Positions 24,183-34,109 of a DNA stretch of 64,000 nt are shown in pieces. Location of the stretch: NCBI RefSeq assembly GCF_039652435.2, contig NZ_CP190246.1, positions 496,001 through 560,000 on the forward strand, given 5' to 3'. The translations under genes were made by a program, and so were the position numbers. A model generated the notes under the pieces. It was not told the DNA's origin. It worked only from the letters and a program-made list of their open reading frames with translations, and ran no database searches. The DNA comes from Niabella insulamsoli (lineage in GTDB: Bacteria > Bacteroidota > Bacteroidia > Chitinophagales > Chitinophagaceae). The number at the start of each line of letters is the position of its first letter. Within the stretch, counting starts at the first letter, position 1.

Positions 24183-25865
24183 TCAGTTAATGCGGGTTCG
24201 GCGTAGCTCCAGCAGATTTAAAGCATTGGGCGGAAAACCACTTATGTTTTTTTGTACGAGATGAATCACTTTGTCATACCAAAGGGGCACGACGGGCGCG
24301 TCATCGATGGCGATCTGATCGGCCTTTCGGTAAAGCGCGTAACGTAAAGAGTCGTTAGTTTCTCTTATGGCCTGTTCAAACACTTTATCAAATTCCGGGT
24401 TGGCATACCTCGTATAGTTGGGCGGCGCCGGATTTTTTGAGTAGAATACGGAAAGATAATTTTCGGCATCGGGGTAGTCGGCGATCCAGCCGCCGCGGAA
24501 AAAAGCAGCTTTGGAGCCCGACGTCATTTCAAAAAGTAAAGACTTTTGCACGACTTCAACCTGCACCGGAATGCCAATTTCTTCCAATTGCTTGGCAATA
24601 AAATTTCCAAAATCTGCATAAATGGAAATCGTCAAAAGTTTGATTGGTTGAAGGCCTTTGCCATTAGGAAATCCGGCTTCTTTTAAAAGTTGTGAAGCTT
24701 TGTCAATATCATAATGATATCCCTGAACGATCGAATCGTTAAAAGAAGGCAACCCTTTTGGTACAAAGCCGCTTTCGGCCGGGGTGCCCAACGAGTTGCG
24801 TAAATACAAAATCATCTTTCTACGATCAAAACCATAGTTAATCGCCTGCCTTACTTTTTTAAACCGCAGCGGCGCATTTTTTACCAGATCGCTGGAGGGG
24901 TCGACCAGGAAACCCAGGTATTCAATATTCAGGTAGGGCTGTGTTTGCAACTCAATTTTATCTTTCCAAATATTTCGGAGAGTTCCTTTTTTAGTAAGCA
25001 CTTCATCTTTAAAGCTGGGATCAAGTTCGTTGATAAAATCCAATTGCCCCTGCCGGAATAATAAAAATTCTGTAGCGCGGCTATCTTTAAAACTGATTTT
25101 GATACCGTCCAGATAAGGCAACCGGTTGCCCATGCTGTCCCGTTCGAAATAATTTTTGTGTTTGGAAAAAATCAAAGCCTGTCCTTCCTCCCACGCCACA
25201 AACTTAAAAGGACCGCTGCCAACAGGATGCCTGCGAAAATTTTGCCGGTACATTTCGACCGCTTCGGGAGCCACCACCGAGCAATATTGCATGGATAAAA
25301 TGCCGAGCATGGGCTGATAGGGCCTTTGCAAGGTGAGCTGAAACGTGCTGTCGTTAAGCGCCTTGAAAGGCTGCAGGCTATCTGCTTTTTCGTTAAAGAT
25401 CCATGCGCCGGGACTGGCGGTTTTAGGATCGATGATACGGGACAAACTAAATACGACATCGGACGCTTTCAGCCGGCGGCCCTTGCCTTCCGGGAAACAG
25501 GCATCGTCGTGAAAAAAAACATCGTGCCTTAAGTGAAAGGTGTAAATCCGCTTATCCTCAGAAATGTCCCACCGCGTTGCGAGTGATGGTTTGATGTTAA
25601 GACTGTCGTCAATTTCTACCAGCGTATTGAAAAGTTGATGGGCCGGCCACATGGTAGACTGGTTTTTAGCGAATGCCGGATCCAGCGACGCAATCCCGGT
25701 GTACTCATTGTAATGAAAAATTTGTAGATCAGATTTTTTGCGGCCGGTGCAGGAAAATAAAGCGGCTACAATGGCCATCAGGAAAACTACGGTTCGGATC
25801 CTGCGAAAGGAAACAGGAACAATGCGGATCACTTTTGGGTGGAATATTATAAAGCCGTTTATCAA
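24183..25865 (-). CDS. ABC-type solute-binding lipoprotein (SBP_bac_5)
   Basis: About 560 residues of the oligopeptide/nickel-binding family. A basic n-region (RRIR), hydrophobic core and lipobox LFSC (Cys39 counted from the TTG) mark a lipoprotein. The SBP_bac_5 fold is seen in IASLDPAFAKNQSTMWPAHQLFNTL, YTFHLRHDVFFHDD, and AINYGFDRRKMI. No ATG precedes the signal core: start options are TTG at 25863-25865 or GTG at 25830-25832; the GTG gives a more usual signal length. No permease or ATPase gene is nearby, so it is an orphan binding protein. Divergent from the M1 peptidase by 55 bp. Confidence 0.85.
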   Translation of the reverse strand: MINGFIIFHPKVIRIVPVSFRRIRTVVFLMAIVAALFSCTGRKKSDLQIFHYNEYTGIASLDPAFAKNQSTMWPAHQLFNTLVEIDDSLNIKPSLATRWDISEDKRIYTFHLRHDVFFHDDACFPEGKGRRLKASDVVFSLSRIIDPKTASPGAWIFNEKADSLQPFKALNDSTFQLTLQRPYQPMLGILSMQYCSVVAPEAVEMYRQNFRRHPVGSGPFKFVAWEEGQALIFSKHKNYFERDSMGNRLPYLDGIKISFKDSRATEFLLFRQGQLDFINELDPSFKDEVLTKKGTLRNIWKDKIELQTQPYLNIEYLGFLVDPSSDLVKNAPLRFKKVRQAINYGFDRRKMILYLRNSLGTPAESGFVPKGLPSFNDSIVQGYHYDIDKASQLLKEAGFPNGKGLQPIKLLTISIYADFGNFIAKQLEEIGIPVQVEVVQKSLLFEMTSGSKAAFFRGGWIADYPDAENYLSVFYSKNPAPPNYTRYANPEFDKVFEQAIRETNDSLRYALYRKADQIAIDDAPVVPLWYDKVIHLVQKNISGFPPNALNLLELRRTRIN

Positions 25866-25920
25866 GTTCTAAAAATGATTTACGATTGAACGGCTAAATT
25901 TACAGTTCAATTCGTAGTGT

Positions 25921-27609
25921 ATGGTTAAAAATATTTTCAAGATAGGGGTTTTATTTTTTATCTGCTTTATGCATCAAACAGCGTCGGCGCAGCTTGGCAC
26001 CAACAAGAAAGCTTTCTCGCGGCAGGATACACTTCGCGGCACATCTGGCCCGGCGCGGAACTGGTGGAATGTTCAGCGTTACGACATCAATGTTAAAGTT
26101 GATATACCTCAACGAAATATTTCAGGTTTTGTGGACATCACTTTTAAAGTGATCAAAAAAGGGGAGCGGATCATGCAAATCGACCTGCAGCAACCTATGG
26201 AATTGGAAAAAGCGGTTGGCCTGCCGAGCGGAAAAACGATCGCCTTTGAAAGGGAAGGAAACGTTTACTGGCTCGATGTCGGAACAGATATTCCCGCCAA
26301 CGGTAAAATTAGGTTGCACTACTTGGGCCATCCAAAACAGGCCAAGCGCGCGCCCTGGGATGGCGGCTGGATATTTGCCAAAGATGCAAAGGGAAGAGAC
26401 TGGATCAGCGTAGCTTGCCAGGGATTGGGTGCCAGCGTATGGTATCCCTGTAAAGATCACCAGAGCGACGAACCTGATAGCGGGGCTTCGCTGGCGATCA
26501 CTGTTCCCGATACGCTGGTTGCCGTGGGGAATGGCAGGCTTCTGGGCAACAAATCCAATAACGACGGCACTGCCACCTGGACCTGGCAGGTTAAAAATCC
26601 CATTAACAATTATAATATCATACCCTACATTGGCAAGTATGTGAATTTTTCTGAAAAGATGAAAGGCCTCAACGGCGAGCTCGATCTTAGTTATTGGGTG
26701 TTGGATTATAATCTTGAAAAGGCGAAAAAGCAGTTTGCTGTAGTGCCATCAATGATGCGTTGCTTTGAAGACTGGATGGGCCCTTATCCTTTTTATGAAG
26801 ACAGCTACAAGCTTATCGATGCGCCTCATTTGGGCATGGAACATCAAAGTGGCGTGGCTTATGGTAATAAGTACGGTATGGGTTATTTGGGAAAGGATCT
26901 AAGCGGCAGTGGATGGGGGTTGAAATTTGATTTTATTATTATTCATGAAAGCGGCCATGAATGGTTTGCTAATAATATTACTTCAAAAGATATTGCGGAC
27001 ATGTGGATTCACGAAAGCTTTACCAATTACACGGAAACCATGTTTGTAGAATGTCAATTTGGTAAACAGGCCGGCAGCGAGTATGTAATCGGAAGCAGAA
27101 AAAATATTGCTAACGATATTCCTATCATTGGCGTATATGGCGTGAACGAAGAGGGCAGCGGTGACATGTATTACAAAGGCGCCAATATGCTGCACACGAT
27201 CCGGCAGGTGATTGGCGATCGGGCGTTTAAACAAATACTAAGAGGGCTGAACAAAAAATTTTATCATCAAACGGTTACCACCAGGCAGGTAGAAGAGTAT
27301 ATGAGCCAACAAAGTGGCACTGATCTGAGCAAAATTTTTGATCAGTATCTAAGAACCACAAAGATTCCTGAATTGCAATTTGAGGAAAAAGGCAAAACGT
27401 TTGTTTACAAATGGACGAATGTGGTCGATGGTTTTGATATGCCTGTACAACTAACTAATGGAAAGTGGCTCCACCCGACAACATCAGAAAAGAGTTTATC
27501 CTCTCTTGATGCAGGCGGAACCTATCCTGCTGTGAAGCGTGATTTCTATATCAATACTACATTTGTCAAAGATGTTAGCGCCTCGTCGGCTACTAATCCT
27601 CCAAAATGA
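25921..27609 (+). CDS. M1 family metallopeptidase
   Basis: A 562-residue secreted zinc aminopeptidase-like enzyme. A signal peptide ends near ASAQ (residue 24). The zinc site is HESGH at residues 342-346 with the third ligand Glu365 in WIHESFTNY. The substrate-binding GAMEN-like motif is GMEHQS at 305-310. It is shorter than classic M1 enzymes and lacks the C-terminal helical domain, as is common in Bacteroidota. Probably periplasmic. ATG at 25921. Followed 54 bp later by the flippase gene. Family call is firm; peptide preference is unknown. Confidence 0.92.
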   Translation: MVKNIFKIGVLFFICFMHQTASAQLGTNKKAFSRQDTLRGTSGPARNWWNVQRYDINVKVDIPQRNISGFVDITFKVIKKGERIMQIDLQQPMELEKAVGLPSGKTIAFEREGNVYWLDVGTDIPANGKIRLHYLGHPKQAKRAPWDGGWIFAKDAKGRDWISVACQGLGASVWYPCKDHQSDEPDSGASLAITVPDTLVAVGNGRLLGNKSNNDGTATWTWQVKNPINNYNIIPYIGKYVNFSEKMKGLNGELDLSYWVLDYNLEKAKKQFAVVPSMMRCFEDWMGPYPFYEDSYKLIDAPHLGMEHQSGVAYGNKYGMGYLGKDLSGSGWGLKFDFIIIHESGHEWFANNITSKDIADMWIHESFTNYTETMFVECQFGKQAGSEYVIGSRKNIANDIPIIGVYGVNEEGSGDMYYKGANMLHTIRQVIGDRAFKQILRGLNKKFYHQTVTTRQVEEYMSQQSGTDLSKIFDQYLRTTKIPELQFEEKGKTFVYKWTNVVDGFDMPVQLTNGKWLHPTTSEKSLSSLDAGGTYPAVKRDFYINTTFVKDVSASSATNPPK

Positions 27610-27663
27610 TTTATGTTTGACAATGGGTATAATAAATAATATAAAAAATCAGAAGCATTCATA

Positions 27664-29178
27664 ATGAGTGGGAAAATAAGGCGGCAGAGCATTATATCTT
27701 CTTTGGTCATTTATATTGGCTTTGCCATCGGATTTTTAAACACTTTTTTTTTCGGTAAAGAGGGTTTTTTTTTAAGCGAGGAGTATGGCCTCGCCCAGCT
27801 TTTCGTAAAACTGTCTGCGCTGTTGGCTTCTCTCGGAACACTGGCCATGCCCAGCTATATCCTGAAATTTTACCCTTATTATCGCGACAGGCTCAAGCCC
27901 GATAAAAATGAAATGCTTACGCTGGCGCTGTTTGTAGGCGTTATTGGTTTTTTGATTGTATTCGCTTTTGGATATGTATTCGAACATATAGTTGTTCGAA
28001 AATACTCTGCCAATTCACCGCTATTTGTTGATTATTATTATTGGGTATATGCGTTAGGCTTTGGGTTATCGATTTATAATATTTTGGAAGCCTACTGCCA
28101 AAGCCTTCAACGGCCGGTGTTTGCCACTTTTGTAAAGGAAGTGGAATGGCGTGTTTTAGTGTTGATTTTAATTGTTCTTTATATAACTGGCGTCATCCGT
28201 GATTTCAGTTTGTTCATTAAATTATACGCACTTACTTATTGGGGTATTGCGATCACGATGTTTATTTACCTGATGTACATCGGCGCGATCAAATTTACTT
28301 TCAGGATTAGTTTTGTGACGAAGCGGATCAGAAAGATTTTAATGCGCTTTACGAGCTTTGTTTATTTCGCCTTGGTAATTTCCATGATCTCTCAGGTTTT
28401 TGATGGCCTCGTTATTGGTTCCGTTGTAGAAGATGGGCTCACCAACCTGGCTATTTTTTTTGTGGCAGAATTGATGACCAGCGTCATCCAGGCGCCGCAA
28501 CGCAGTGTTGTCAATGTTTCCGTGGCGCATTTGGCCGAAGCGTGGAAGTATAAAGACCTGCCTAAAGTAAACCGGATTTATGTGAGGTCATCCATTAATC
28601 TTCTGATTGCGTCTTTGTTTTTGTTTTGCCTGATCGCACTAAACTTCGTCGATGCGATTTACTTTTTTGGGCTCAAGCCAGAATTTGCATTGGGCTTTAC
28701 GGCTTTCGTTGTGATGGGCCTGACGAGAGTTGTCGATTTGGGAACCGGCGTAAATGCGCAGGTTATTGCTACTTCTAGGTATTGGCGTTTTGAACTTTGG
28801 AGCGGTATTATTTTATTGATCATTATGTTGCCGCTGTCTTATATTTTCACCAAATGGTATGGCATTGTGGGACCGCCGATTGCAGGTTTAATTTCGTACT
28901 CTGTTTACAATGGCATCCGCATTTATTTTTTATGGAAAAAGTTCCGGCTTTTTCCTTTCAGCGCTAAAACTATTTATAATATACTCCTCGCGGCCGTTGT
29001 ATATGGCATTACCTATTTTGTTTTTAAAGATATGCAGGGCTTTTGGGCGCTGGCAGGAAGAAGCCTGCTCTTTGCGGCGCTCTACCTGCCCGGTGTCTTT
29101 TACCTGAAGTTATCGCCCGACGTTCAACCTGTTCTCGATTCGTTATTACAGCGTATTTCATTCCGAAAGAAAAAGTAA
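27664..29178 (+). CDS. Polysaccharide/lipid flippase-like membrane protein
   Basis: A 504-residue integral membrane protein of the MATE/MOP superfamily (Polysacc_synt/Wzx type). Many hydrophobic segments alternate with short charged loops, starting with SSLVIYIGFAIGFLNTFFFG and ending in a basic tail (RISFRKKK). Such proteins flip undecaprenyl-linked sugars or related lipids across the inner membrane. No glycosyltransferase or polymerase gene is adjacent, so the substrate cannot be inferred here. ATG at 27664. Confidence 0.87.
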   Translation: MSGKIRRQSIISSLVIYIGFAIGFLNTFFFGKEGFFLSEEYGLAQLFVKLSALLASLGTLAMPSYILKFYPYYRDRLKPDKNEMLTLALFVGVIGFLIVFAFGYVFEHIVVRKYSANSPLFVDYYYWVYALGFGLSIYNILEAYCQSLQRPVFATFVKEVEWRVLVLILIVLYITGVIRDFSLFIKLYALTYWGIAITMFIYLMYIGAIKFTFRISFVTKRIRKILMRFTSFVYFALVISMISQVFDGLVIGSVVEDGLTNLAIFFVAELMTSVIQAPQRSVVNVSVAHLAEAWKYKDLPKVNRIYVRSSINLLIASLFLFCLIALNFVDAIYFFGLKPEFALGFTAFVVMGLTRVVDLGTGVNAQVIATSRYWRFELWSGIILLIIMLPLSYIFTKWYGIVGPPIAGLISYSVYNGIRIYFLWKKFRLFPFSAKTIYNILLAAVVYGITYFVFKDMQGFWALAGRSLLFAALYLPGVFYLKLSPDVQPVLDSLLQRISFRKKK

Positions 29179-29219
29179 GATTTTGCTCAGATATTGTCGC
29201 ACCGTTTATCAAATTCCCA

Positions 29220-29250
29220 TTTGGAAATTATAAGCCAATCTGTACATTCG
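29220..29250 (+). promoter_or_regulatory. Putative promoter of the S9 peptidase gene
   Basis: TTTG (29220-29223), a 19-nt spacer and TACATTCG (29243-29250), 7 of 8 bases of the -7 consensus, 26 bp before the ATG at 29277. Confidence 0.55.
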
Positions 29251-29276
29251 CAAATACGGTTTTTAAATGAACAGCT

Positions 29277-31460
29277 ATGTTGAAAAAATATTATTGCTTT
29301 GTTTTTTGTGTATTGATTAGTGTATGCGCTCAGGCGCAACCTATTCATTGGTCGGCCGATGGCAATGCTTATTACAAGCAGGTGGCCGGCAGTATTTTGA
29401 AATACACGCTTCCTCAAAATACAAGCGAAGTGTATCTTTCAAGAGAAAAGCTCACACCCGCAGGAAGTGCCCGGCCTATTGATATGCGGAGTTTTGCTAT
29501 CAGTGAAGATGGTTCGAAAATACTTATCTATAATAACGCAAAAAGGGTTTGGAGGCAGGATACAAGAGGCGACTACTGGCTTTATGATTTGAAATCCGGC
29601 AACTTAAAGCAATTGGGAAAGGGCAGGCCTTCCTCATCGCTGATGTTTGCAAAGCTATCGCCCGATCTTACGAAAGTGGCCTATGTTAGCGAATACAATC
29701 TATATGTAGAAGACTTGAAATCGGGCCTTATAACGGCGTTGACCACAAAGGGTGATAGAAAGCATATTAACGGAACTTTTGATTGGGCTTATGAAGAAGA
29801 ATTTTTTTGCCGCGACGGTTTTCGCTGGTCACCCGACAGCAAAAAAATTGCCTACTGGCAAATCATCACCGGCGACACCAAAGTGTATCATATGGTGAAT
29901 AACACCGACTCAATTTATCCAAAGCTGATTCCGATCGAATATCCTGTGGCCGGTGAAAAGCCATCCGTTTTTAAAATTGGTATAGTGGATCTTCAAAGCC
30001 AAAAAACTAATTGGATGAACGTGCCCGATGATGCCGTTTGGGGCGCTTATGTTCCGCGCATGGAGTGGACGCCTGATAATAAAGAATTGATAATCCAACA
30101 TCTCAACAGAAGGCAAAACGAAACAAAGCTAATGGTTTGCAGCGCCGCATCGGGCGAAGCCAAAACTATTTATCAGGAGCGGGACAGCGCGTGGCTCGAT
30201 ATTTTGCCGCTCTGGGATGAAGATTACGCTAACGGAGGCTGGGACTGGCTTGATGAGGGAAAGACATTTTTATGGCCGTCTGAAAAAGATGGCTGGCGCC
30301 ATTTATATAAGATCAGCCGCGAAGGTAAAAAGGAGACGCTTGTGACAAAAGGCAATTATGATGTGATGGATATTGCCGCTATTAATGAATCTGAAGGCTA
30401 TATTTATTTTCATGCATCTCCAAAGAATGCCACACAAAAATACCTGTATCGAACCAGGCTAAATGGCAGCGGTAACATTGAATTGCTAACGCCTGAAAAA
30501 TACGCGGGGACTAATAGTTATGATGTTTCCCCGAATGCGAAATATGCTGTTCATAATTTTTCAAACTATTATACGCGGCCGGCCACCGCATGGATTGAGC
30601 TTTCCGGTCATCAGCCCATAAATGAAAAAAATAAGATAGATGAAGCAATGGCGGCCGGGGCCAGGGCAAAGTCAAATGTTGAGTTTATTAAAATTACCAC
30701 GGAGGACGGCGTTGAAATGGACGCGTGGATGGCGAAGCCCTATGAATTTGACAGTACAAAAAAATATCCAGTTGTTTTCTATGTTTACACGGAACCCTGG
30801 GGGCAAACGGTGAAAGACAGTTATGGTGCGGGCCGCAATTTTTTGTACAAAGGCGATATGGCGCGCGACGGATATATTTACGTATCGATCGACAGCCGCG
30901 GAACGCCTGTTCCAAAAGGAAGAACCTGGAGGAAGGCGTTGTATAAGAACATTGGCATCCTAAATATACACGACCAGGCCATGGCGGCAAAAGAATTGTT
31001 GAAACGCCCTTATATGGATGCGGATCGCGTGGCGGTATGGGGATGGAGCGGCGGTGGGTCGACCACGCTGAACCTGATGTTTCAGTTCCCGGAAATTTAC
31101 AAAACCGGTATTGCCATTGCCGCGGTTGGTAATCAACGCACCTACGATAATATTTACCAGGAACGTTACTCGGGTATTCCCCAGCTTGATGAAACGCCCT
31201 ATATAAAGGGCTCTCCGGTGACGCACGCTAAAAATCTAAAAGGAAATCTTTTGTATATACACGGAACGGGAGACGATAACGTGCATTATAATAATGCGGA
31301 TATGTTGATCAACGAACTGATTAAATACAACAAACAATTTCAAATGATGAGCTATCCCAACCGGTCACACAGCATTTCGGAAGGAGAGGGCACATCGCAG
31401 CATCTGCAAACGCTGTTCACCAATTACCTGCAGCAATATTGCCCGCCCGGCGCTAAATAA
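29277..31460 (+). CDS. S9 family peptidase (dipeptidyl peptidase IV-like)
   Basis: A 727-residue exported serine peptidase. The signal peptide ends near CAQAQ. An N-terminal DPP-IV beta-propeller (including the RSFAISEDGSKI and GTFDWAYEEEFFCRDGFRWSP blocks, the latter holding the EE pair that binds the substrate N-terminus) precedes a C-terminal alpha/beta-hydrolase. The nucleophile is Ser591 in GWSGGG, the acid is Asp666 or Asp667 in HGTGDDN, and the base is His698 in NRSHS. The nucleophile motif has Gly where classical DPP-IV has Tyr, a variant seen in Bacteroidota relatives. Likely removes X-Pro-type dipeptides in the periplasm. Confidence 0.93.
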   Translation: MLKKYYCFVFCVLISVCAQAQPIHWSADGNAYYKQVAGSILKYTLPQNTSEVYLSREKLTPAGSARPIDMRSFAISEDGSKILIYNNAKRVWRQDTRGDYWLYDLKSGNLKQLGKGRPSSSLMFAKLSPDLTKVAYVSEYNLYVEDLKSGLITALTTKGDRKHINGTFDWAYEEEFFCRDGFRWSPDSKKIAYWQIITGDTKVYHMVNNTDSIYPKLIPIEYPVAGEKPSVFKIGIVDLQSQKTNWMNVPDDAVWGAYVPRMEWTPDNKELIIQHLNRRQNETKLMVCSAASGEAKTIYQERDSAWLDILPLWDEDYANGGWDWLDEGKTFLWPSEKDGWRHLYKISREGKKETLVTKGNYDVMDIAAINESEGYIYFHASPKNATQKYLYRTRLNGSGNIELLTPEKYAGTNSYDVSPNAKYAVHNFSNYYTRPATAWIELSGHQPINEKNKIDEAMAAGARAKSNVEFIKITTEDGVEMDAWMAKPYEFDSTKKYPVVFYVYTEPWGQTVKDSYGAGRNFLYKGDMARDGYIYVSIDSRGTPVPKGRTWRKALYKNIGILNIHDQAMAAKELLKRPYMDADRVAVWGWSGGGSTTLNLMFQFPEIYKTGIAIAAVGNQRTYDNIYQERYSGIPQLDETPYIKGSPVTHAKNLKGNLLYIHGTGDDNVHYNNADMLINELIKYNKQFQMMSYPNRSHSISEGEGTSQHLQTLFTNYLQQYCPPGAK

Positions 31461-31499
31461 AATTGGTTGTAAAATGAAGCGTTGAATTTATCCAAGATA

Positions 31500-32090
31500 T
31501 CAGGGTTCATGTTGATGAGCGGCTACCGCTTGCTCCAGCACTTCGTAAAATGCAGCTCCGTATTTCCTTATCAGCGGCTCTTTTAAAAATTGATAAACGG
31601 GCACTTTTAGCTTTTCTCCCAGTTGGCAGGCCGGGCTGCAAAGTTGTTGTCGCGGTTCGTAATTCAGGCGTTCATAGTCGCCATGTTTGCCTTTGTAAGC
31701 GATGATAGGATAAAGATGGCAGCTGATCGGTTTTTTCCATTTTATCTTGCCGTCATTATAGGCCTGCTCAAACCCACATTTGATAAGGCCCGAAGGTTCG
31801 CGGTAAGCATACACACAAATTTCGTTATCGCTGGGCAGTGTAGGCGTCACCCATCCAAACTCTTCGTCATATTGATAGCGGCCTTTTTTCTCCACTTCTT
31901 CAATAGCTTCCGGCGTCATGTAAGACTTCACGATATCATAGTATTTATCGACTTCTTTCAACTCTTCCTTGCTCAAAGGCGCTCCGGCGTCGCCTTCTTC
32001 GCAACAGCCGCCTTTGCATTTTGTAAGGTCACATACAAATTGCGCTTCAACAATATCGTCGCTAATGATCTTGTTCTCGATGATTATCAT
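31500..32090 (-). CDS. DUF3109 family protein
   Basis: A 196-residue cysteine-rich conserved protein. An N-terminal cluster (Cys20, Cys25, Cys29, Cys30 in CDLTKCKGGCC) and later Cys residues (YAYREPSGLIKCGFE, SCHLYP, CSPACQ) suggest metal or Fe-S binding, by analogy to the related YkgJ/zinc-iron-chelating families. It is widespread in Bacteroidota and unassigned. ATG at 32088-32090. It follows gldE by 37 bp on the same strand. Confidence 0.88.
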   Translation of the reverse strand: MIIIENKIISDDIVEAQFVCDLTKCKGGCCEEGDAGAPLSKEELKEVDKYYDIVKSYMTPEAIEEVEKKGRYQYDEEFGWVTPTLPSDNEICVYAYREPSGLIKCGFEQAYNDGKIKWKKPISCHLYPIIAYKGKHGDYERLNYEPRQQLCSPACQLGEKLKVPVYQFLKEPLIRKYGAAFYEVLEQAVAAHQHEP

Positions 32091-32127
32091 GCTGCAAAAT
32101 TAATACAGCGGCGTGAAGGTTGGTGTT

Positions 32128-33471
32128 TTATTGAAGCATAATTACGATTTGGGCTTTTTTAACCCTGTTGCGCTCTACCTCCAAAACGGTAAATTCAAAG
32201 TCGCCCGAGCGCACCACGCTGCCTTGGTTAGGCAATTCGCCCGAAATTTCATTGATAAGCCCACCCAAAGATTCATTTTCGCCCCGCACGTCATCGAAGG
32301 TTTCCACCGGCAAATGCATCGTTTTGCATACATCGCGAAGCATGGTACTGCCTTCAAAAATGTAGGTTTTTTCATCTACTTTTTTGTTGTTCAGTTCGTC
32401 TTCATCAAATTCATCTTTGATATCGCCGATCACTTCTTCCTGGATGTCTTCCATGGTGATAATGCCGCTGGTGCCGCCAAATTCGTCCACCACGATCGCA
32501 AAGTGCATGCGCTTTTTTTGAAACTCAAGCAACAGGTCTTCAATCAGTTTTGAATCGGGCACGAAATAAGGTGGCCGGATTACCGAATGCCAGTCAAAAT
32601 TGTCTTCGTATAAATGCGGAATTAAGTCCTTCGTATTTAAAATGCCTTCAATTTCGTCCAGGTCGCCTTTGTAAACTGGCAGCCGGGAATACCGAACGTC
32701 TTTTATTTTTTCGATCAGTTGATCAAAAGTAGTTTCATATTCTATGCCGCTGACGTAGAGCCGGCTGCGCATGACTTTTTTAACCGATATTTTGCCAAAC
32801 TTTACAATGCTTTTCATGATGTTTTTCTCTTCCGGAGAAACCTCATCATCTGTTTGAATATCGATAGCTTCGTCAAATTCCTGAAGGCTGTAGGCCTCTG
32901 CATTGTCGGTGCCTAAAATTTTACCCATCCCATCGGCAACGGTAACAATGCCGCGGCTGATGCGGCCCAGCGCCAAATGGATCATTTCAACAATAAACAC
33001 CAACACCGGCCATTCGTAAGCAAAGCGTAAACTATTCTGCCGGGCCCAGACCCGCGGGAAAATTTCAAGAGGAAAAATAATGAAAAAGGCGATGAGCAGC
33101 CACTTTCCGGCGATCGAGTAAACACTGTGCAAATATTCCGGCGGCGTGTATTGATTGATAAGATAGTTCGTTAAAATGATCAAACAAATATTCAGTACGG
33201 TTTTCGAAATGATCATCGAGGCGTATACTTCTTTCGGCTCGTCTAGAAGATCGATAATACGCCGGGCTGCGGGCTGCTGCTTGGTTTTCAGCACGTCGAT
33301 ATCTTTTTCGCTAAGCGAAAAAATAGCAGCTTGCGATCCTGAAATTGAGAATGAAAGAAAAACCAGCAGCAATAAAATCACTACGAGAATGGTGCTGCTT
33401 TGCGCACTGGCCTGCAATTCAATTTGCAGGAAATTATTCAAATACAGATTGGTGACGACGGACGTGTACAA
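32128..33471 (-). CDS. gldE: GldE-type CNNM/CBS membrane protein
   Basis: A 447-residue protein of the CorC/HlyC-CNNM family. After a short N-terminus come DUF21 membrane segments (STILVVILLLLVFLSFSISG, ICLIILTNYLI, WLLIAFFIIFPLEIFP), paired CBS domains (RLYVSGIEYETTFDQLI; HFAIVVDEFGGTSGIITMED) and a C-terminal CorC domain. In Flavobacterium, GldE supports gliding/type IX secretion; elsewhere the name is by position after ssb/mutY. The start seems to be TTG at 33469-33471: no ATG lies between the upstream in-frame stop and the first membrane segment. It follows ssb by 51 bp. A gldD gene is not adjacent. Confidence 0.87.
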   Translation of the reverse strand: MYTSVVTNLYLNNFLQIELQASAQSSTILVVILLLLVFLSFSISGSQAAIFSLSEKDIDVLKTKQQPAARRIIDLLDEPKEVYASMIISKTVLNICLIILTNYLINQYTPPEYLHSVYSIAGKWLLIAFFIIFPLEIFPRVWARQNSLRFAYEWPVLVFIVEMIHLALGRISRGIVTVADGMGKILGTDNAEAYSLQEFDEAIDIQTDDEVSPEEKNIMKSIVKFGKISVKKVMRSRLYVSGIEYETTFDQLIEKIKDVRYSRLPVYKGDLDEIEGILNTKDLIPHLYEDNFDWHSVIRPPYFVPDSKLIEDLLLEFQKKRMHFAIVVDEFGGTSGIITMEDIQEEVIGDIKDEFDEDELNNKKVDEKTYIFEGSTMLRDVCKTMHLPVETFDDVRGENESLGGLINEISGELPNQGSVVRSGDFEFTVLEVERNRVKKAQIVIMLQ

Positions 33472-33522
33472 AACAGTAACGATTTGTGTTTTTTACTATA
33501 TAACAGAGAAATATCAAATGAG

Positions 33523-33948
33523 CTAAAAGTTAATAGTATCTGAATCTTCGTCTTCGCCAGAGGGGCGTTCAACTTTGTTCGGATCCTGATCATCCTGCTC
33601 GTGGGCGAGGGCATCGGCTTTTTTATCAAGCATGATCAAATTTTCGCCAACTACTTCTGTAATGTATTTTTTTACACCATCTTTATCTTCCCAGCTACGC
33701 GTGCGTAGCCTTCCTTCAATATATACCAGGCTTGATTTGTGAAGAAATTTTTGTGCCAGATCAGCGAGCCCGCGCCATAAAACTACAGTGTGCCATTCGG
33801 TTTGCGAAACAAGTTTCCCTGTCCTGTCTTTAAAAGTTTCTGTCGTCGCCAATGGAAATTTTGCGACCGCGATATTCCCTTCAAGCAGTTGAACTTCCGG
33901 ATCTTTTCCCAGGTTGCCGATCAACATAACACGGTTAACTCCTCTCAT
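33523..33948 (-). CDS. ssb: Single-stranded DNA-binding protein
   Basis: A 141-residue OB-fold protein that coats single-stranded DNA in replication and repair. The N-terminus (RGVNRVMLIGNLGKDPEVQ) and the segment TEWHTVVLWRGLADLAQKFLHKSSLVYIEGRLRTRSWEDKDG are standard. An acidic linker ends in DTINF in place of the E. coli DDDIPF protein-interaction tip. ATG at 33946-33948. It lies between mutY and gldE, the usual Bacteroidota order. The upstream gap of 161 bp may hold its own promoter. Confidence 0.96.
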   Translation of the reverse strand: MRGVNRVMLIGNLGKDPEVQLLEGNIAVAKFPLATTETFKDRTGKLVSQTEWHTVVLWRGLADLAQKFLHKSSLVYIEGRLRTRSWEDKDGVKKYITEVVGENLIMLDKKADALAHEQDDQDPNKVERPSGEDEDSDTINF

Positions 33949-34109
33949 ATTAATTATAAATTTTTCTTCTGTATGTGCGAACTAGGCTATTGTTGATCTA
34001 AAATTAATTTTTTTTAGCCACTTGAAGAAAATAAATGCAAAAATCAATCACCCGCTTTGCCGCTCATAGCCGCCAGGCGCGGCGCATGGCACCCATTCGT
34101 TGGCTGCGC

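Noticed and set aside
24183..25865. A complete peptide ABC transporter operon
   Set aside because: Only the binding lipoprotein is present; both flanks are unrelated genes.
30694..31226. Antisense frames in the S9 peptidase catalytic domain
   Set aside because: They cover the catalytic Ser region in reverse and show no protein-like pattern.
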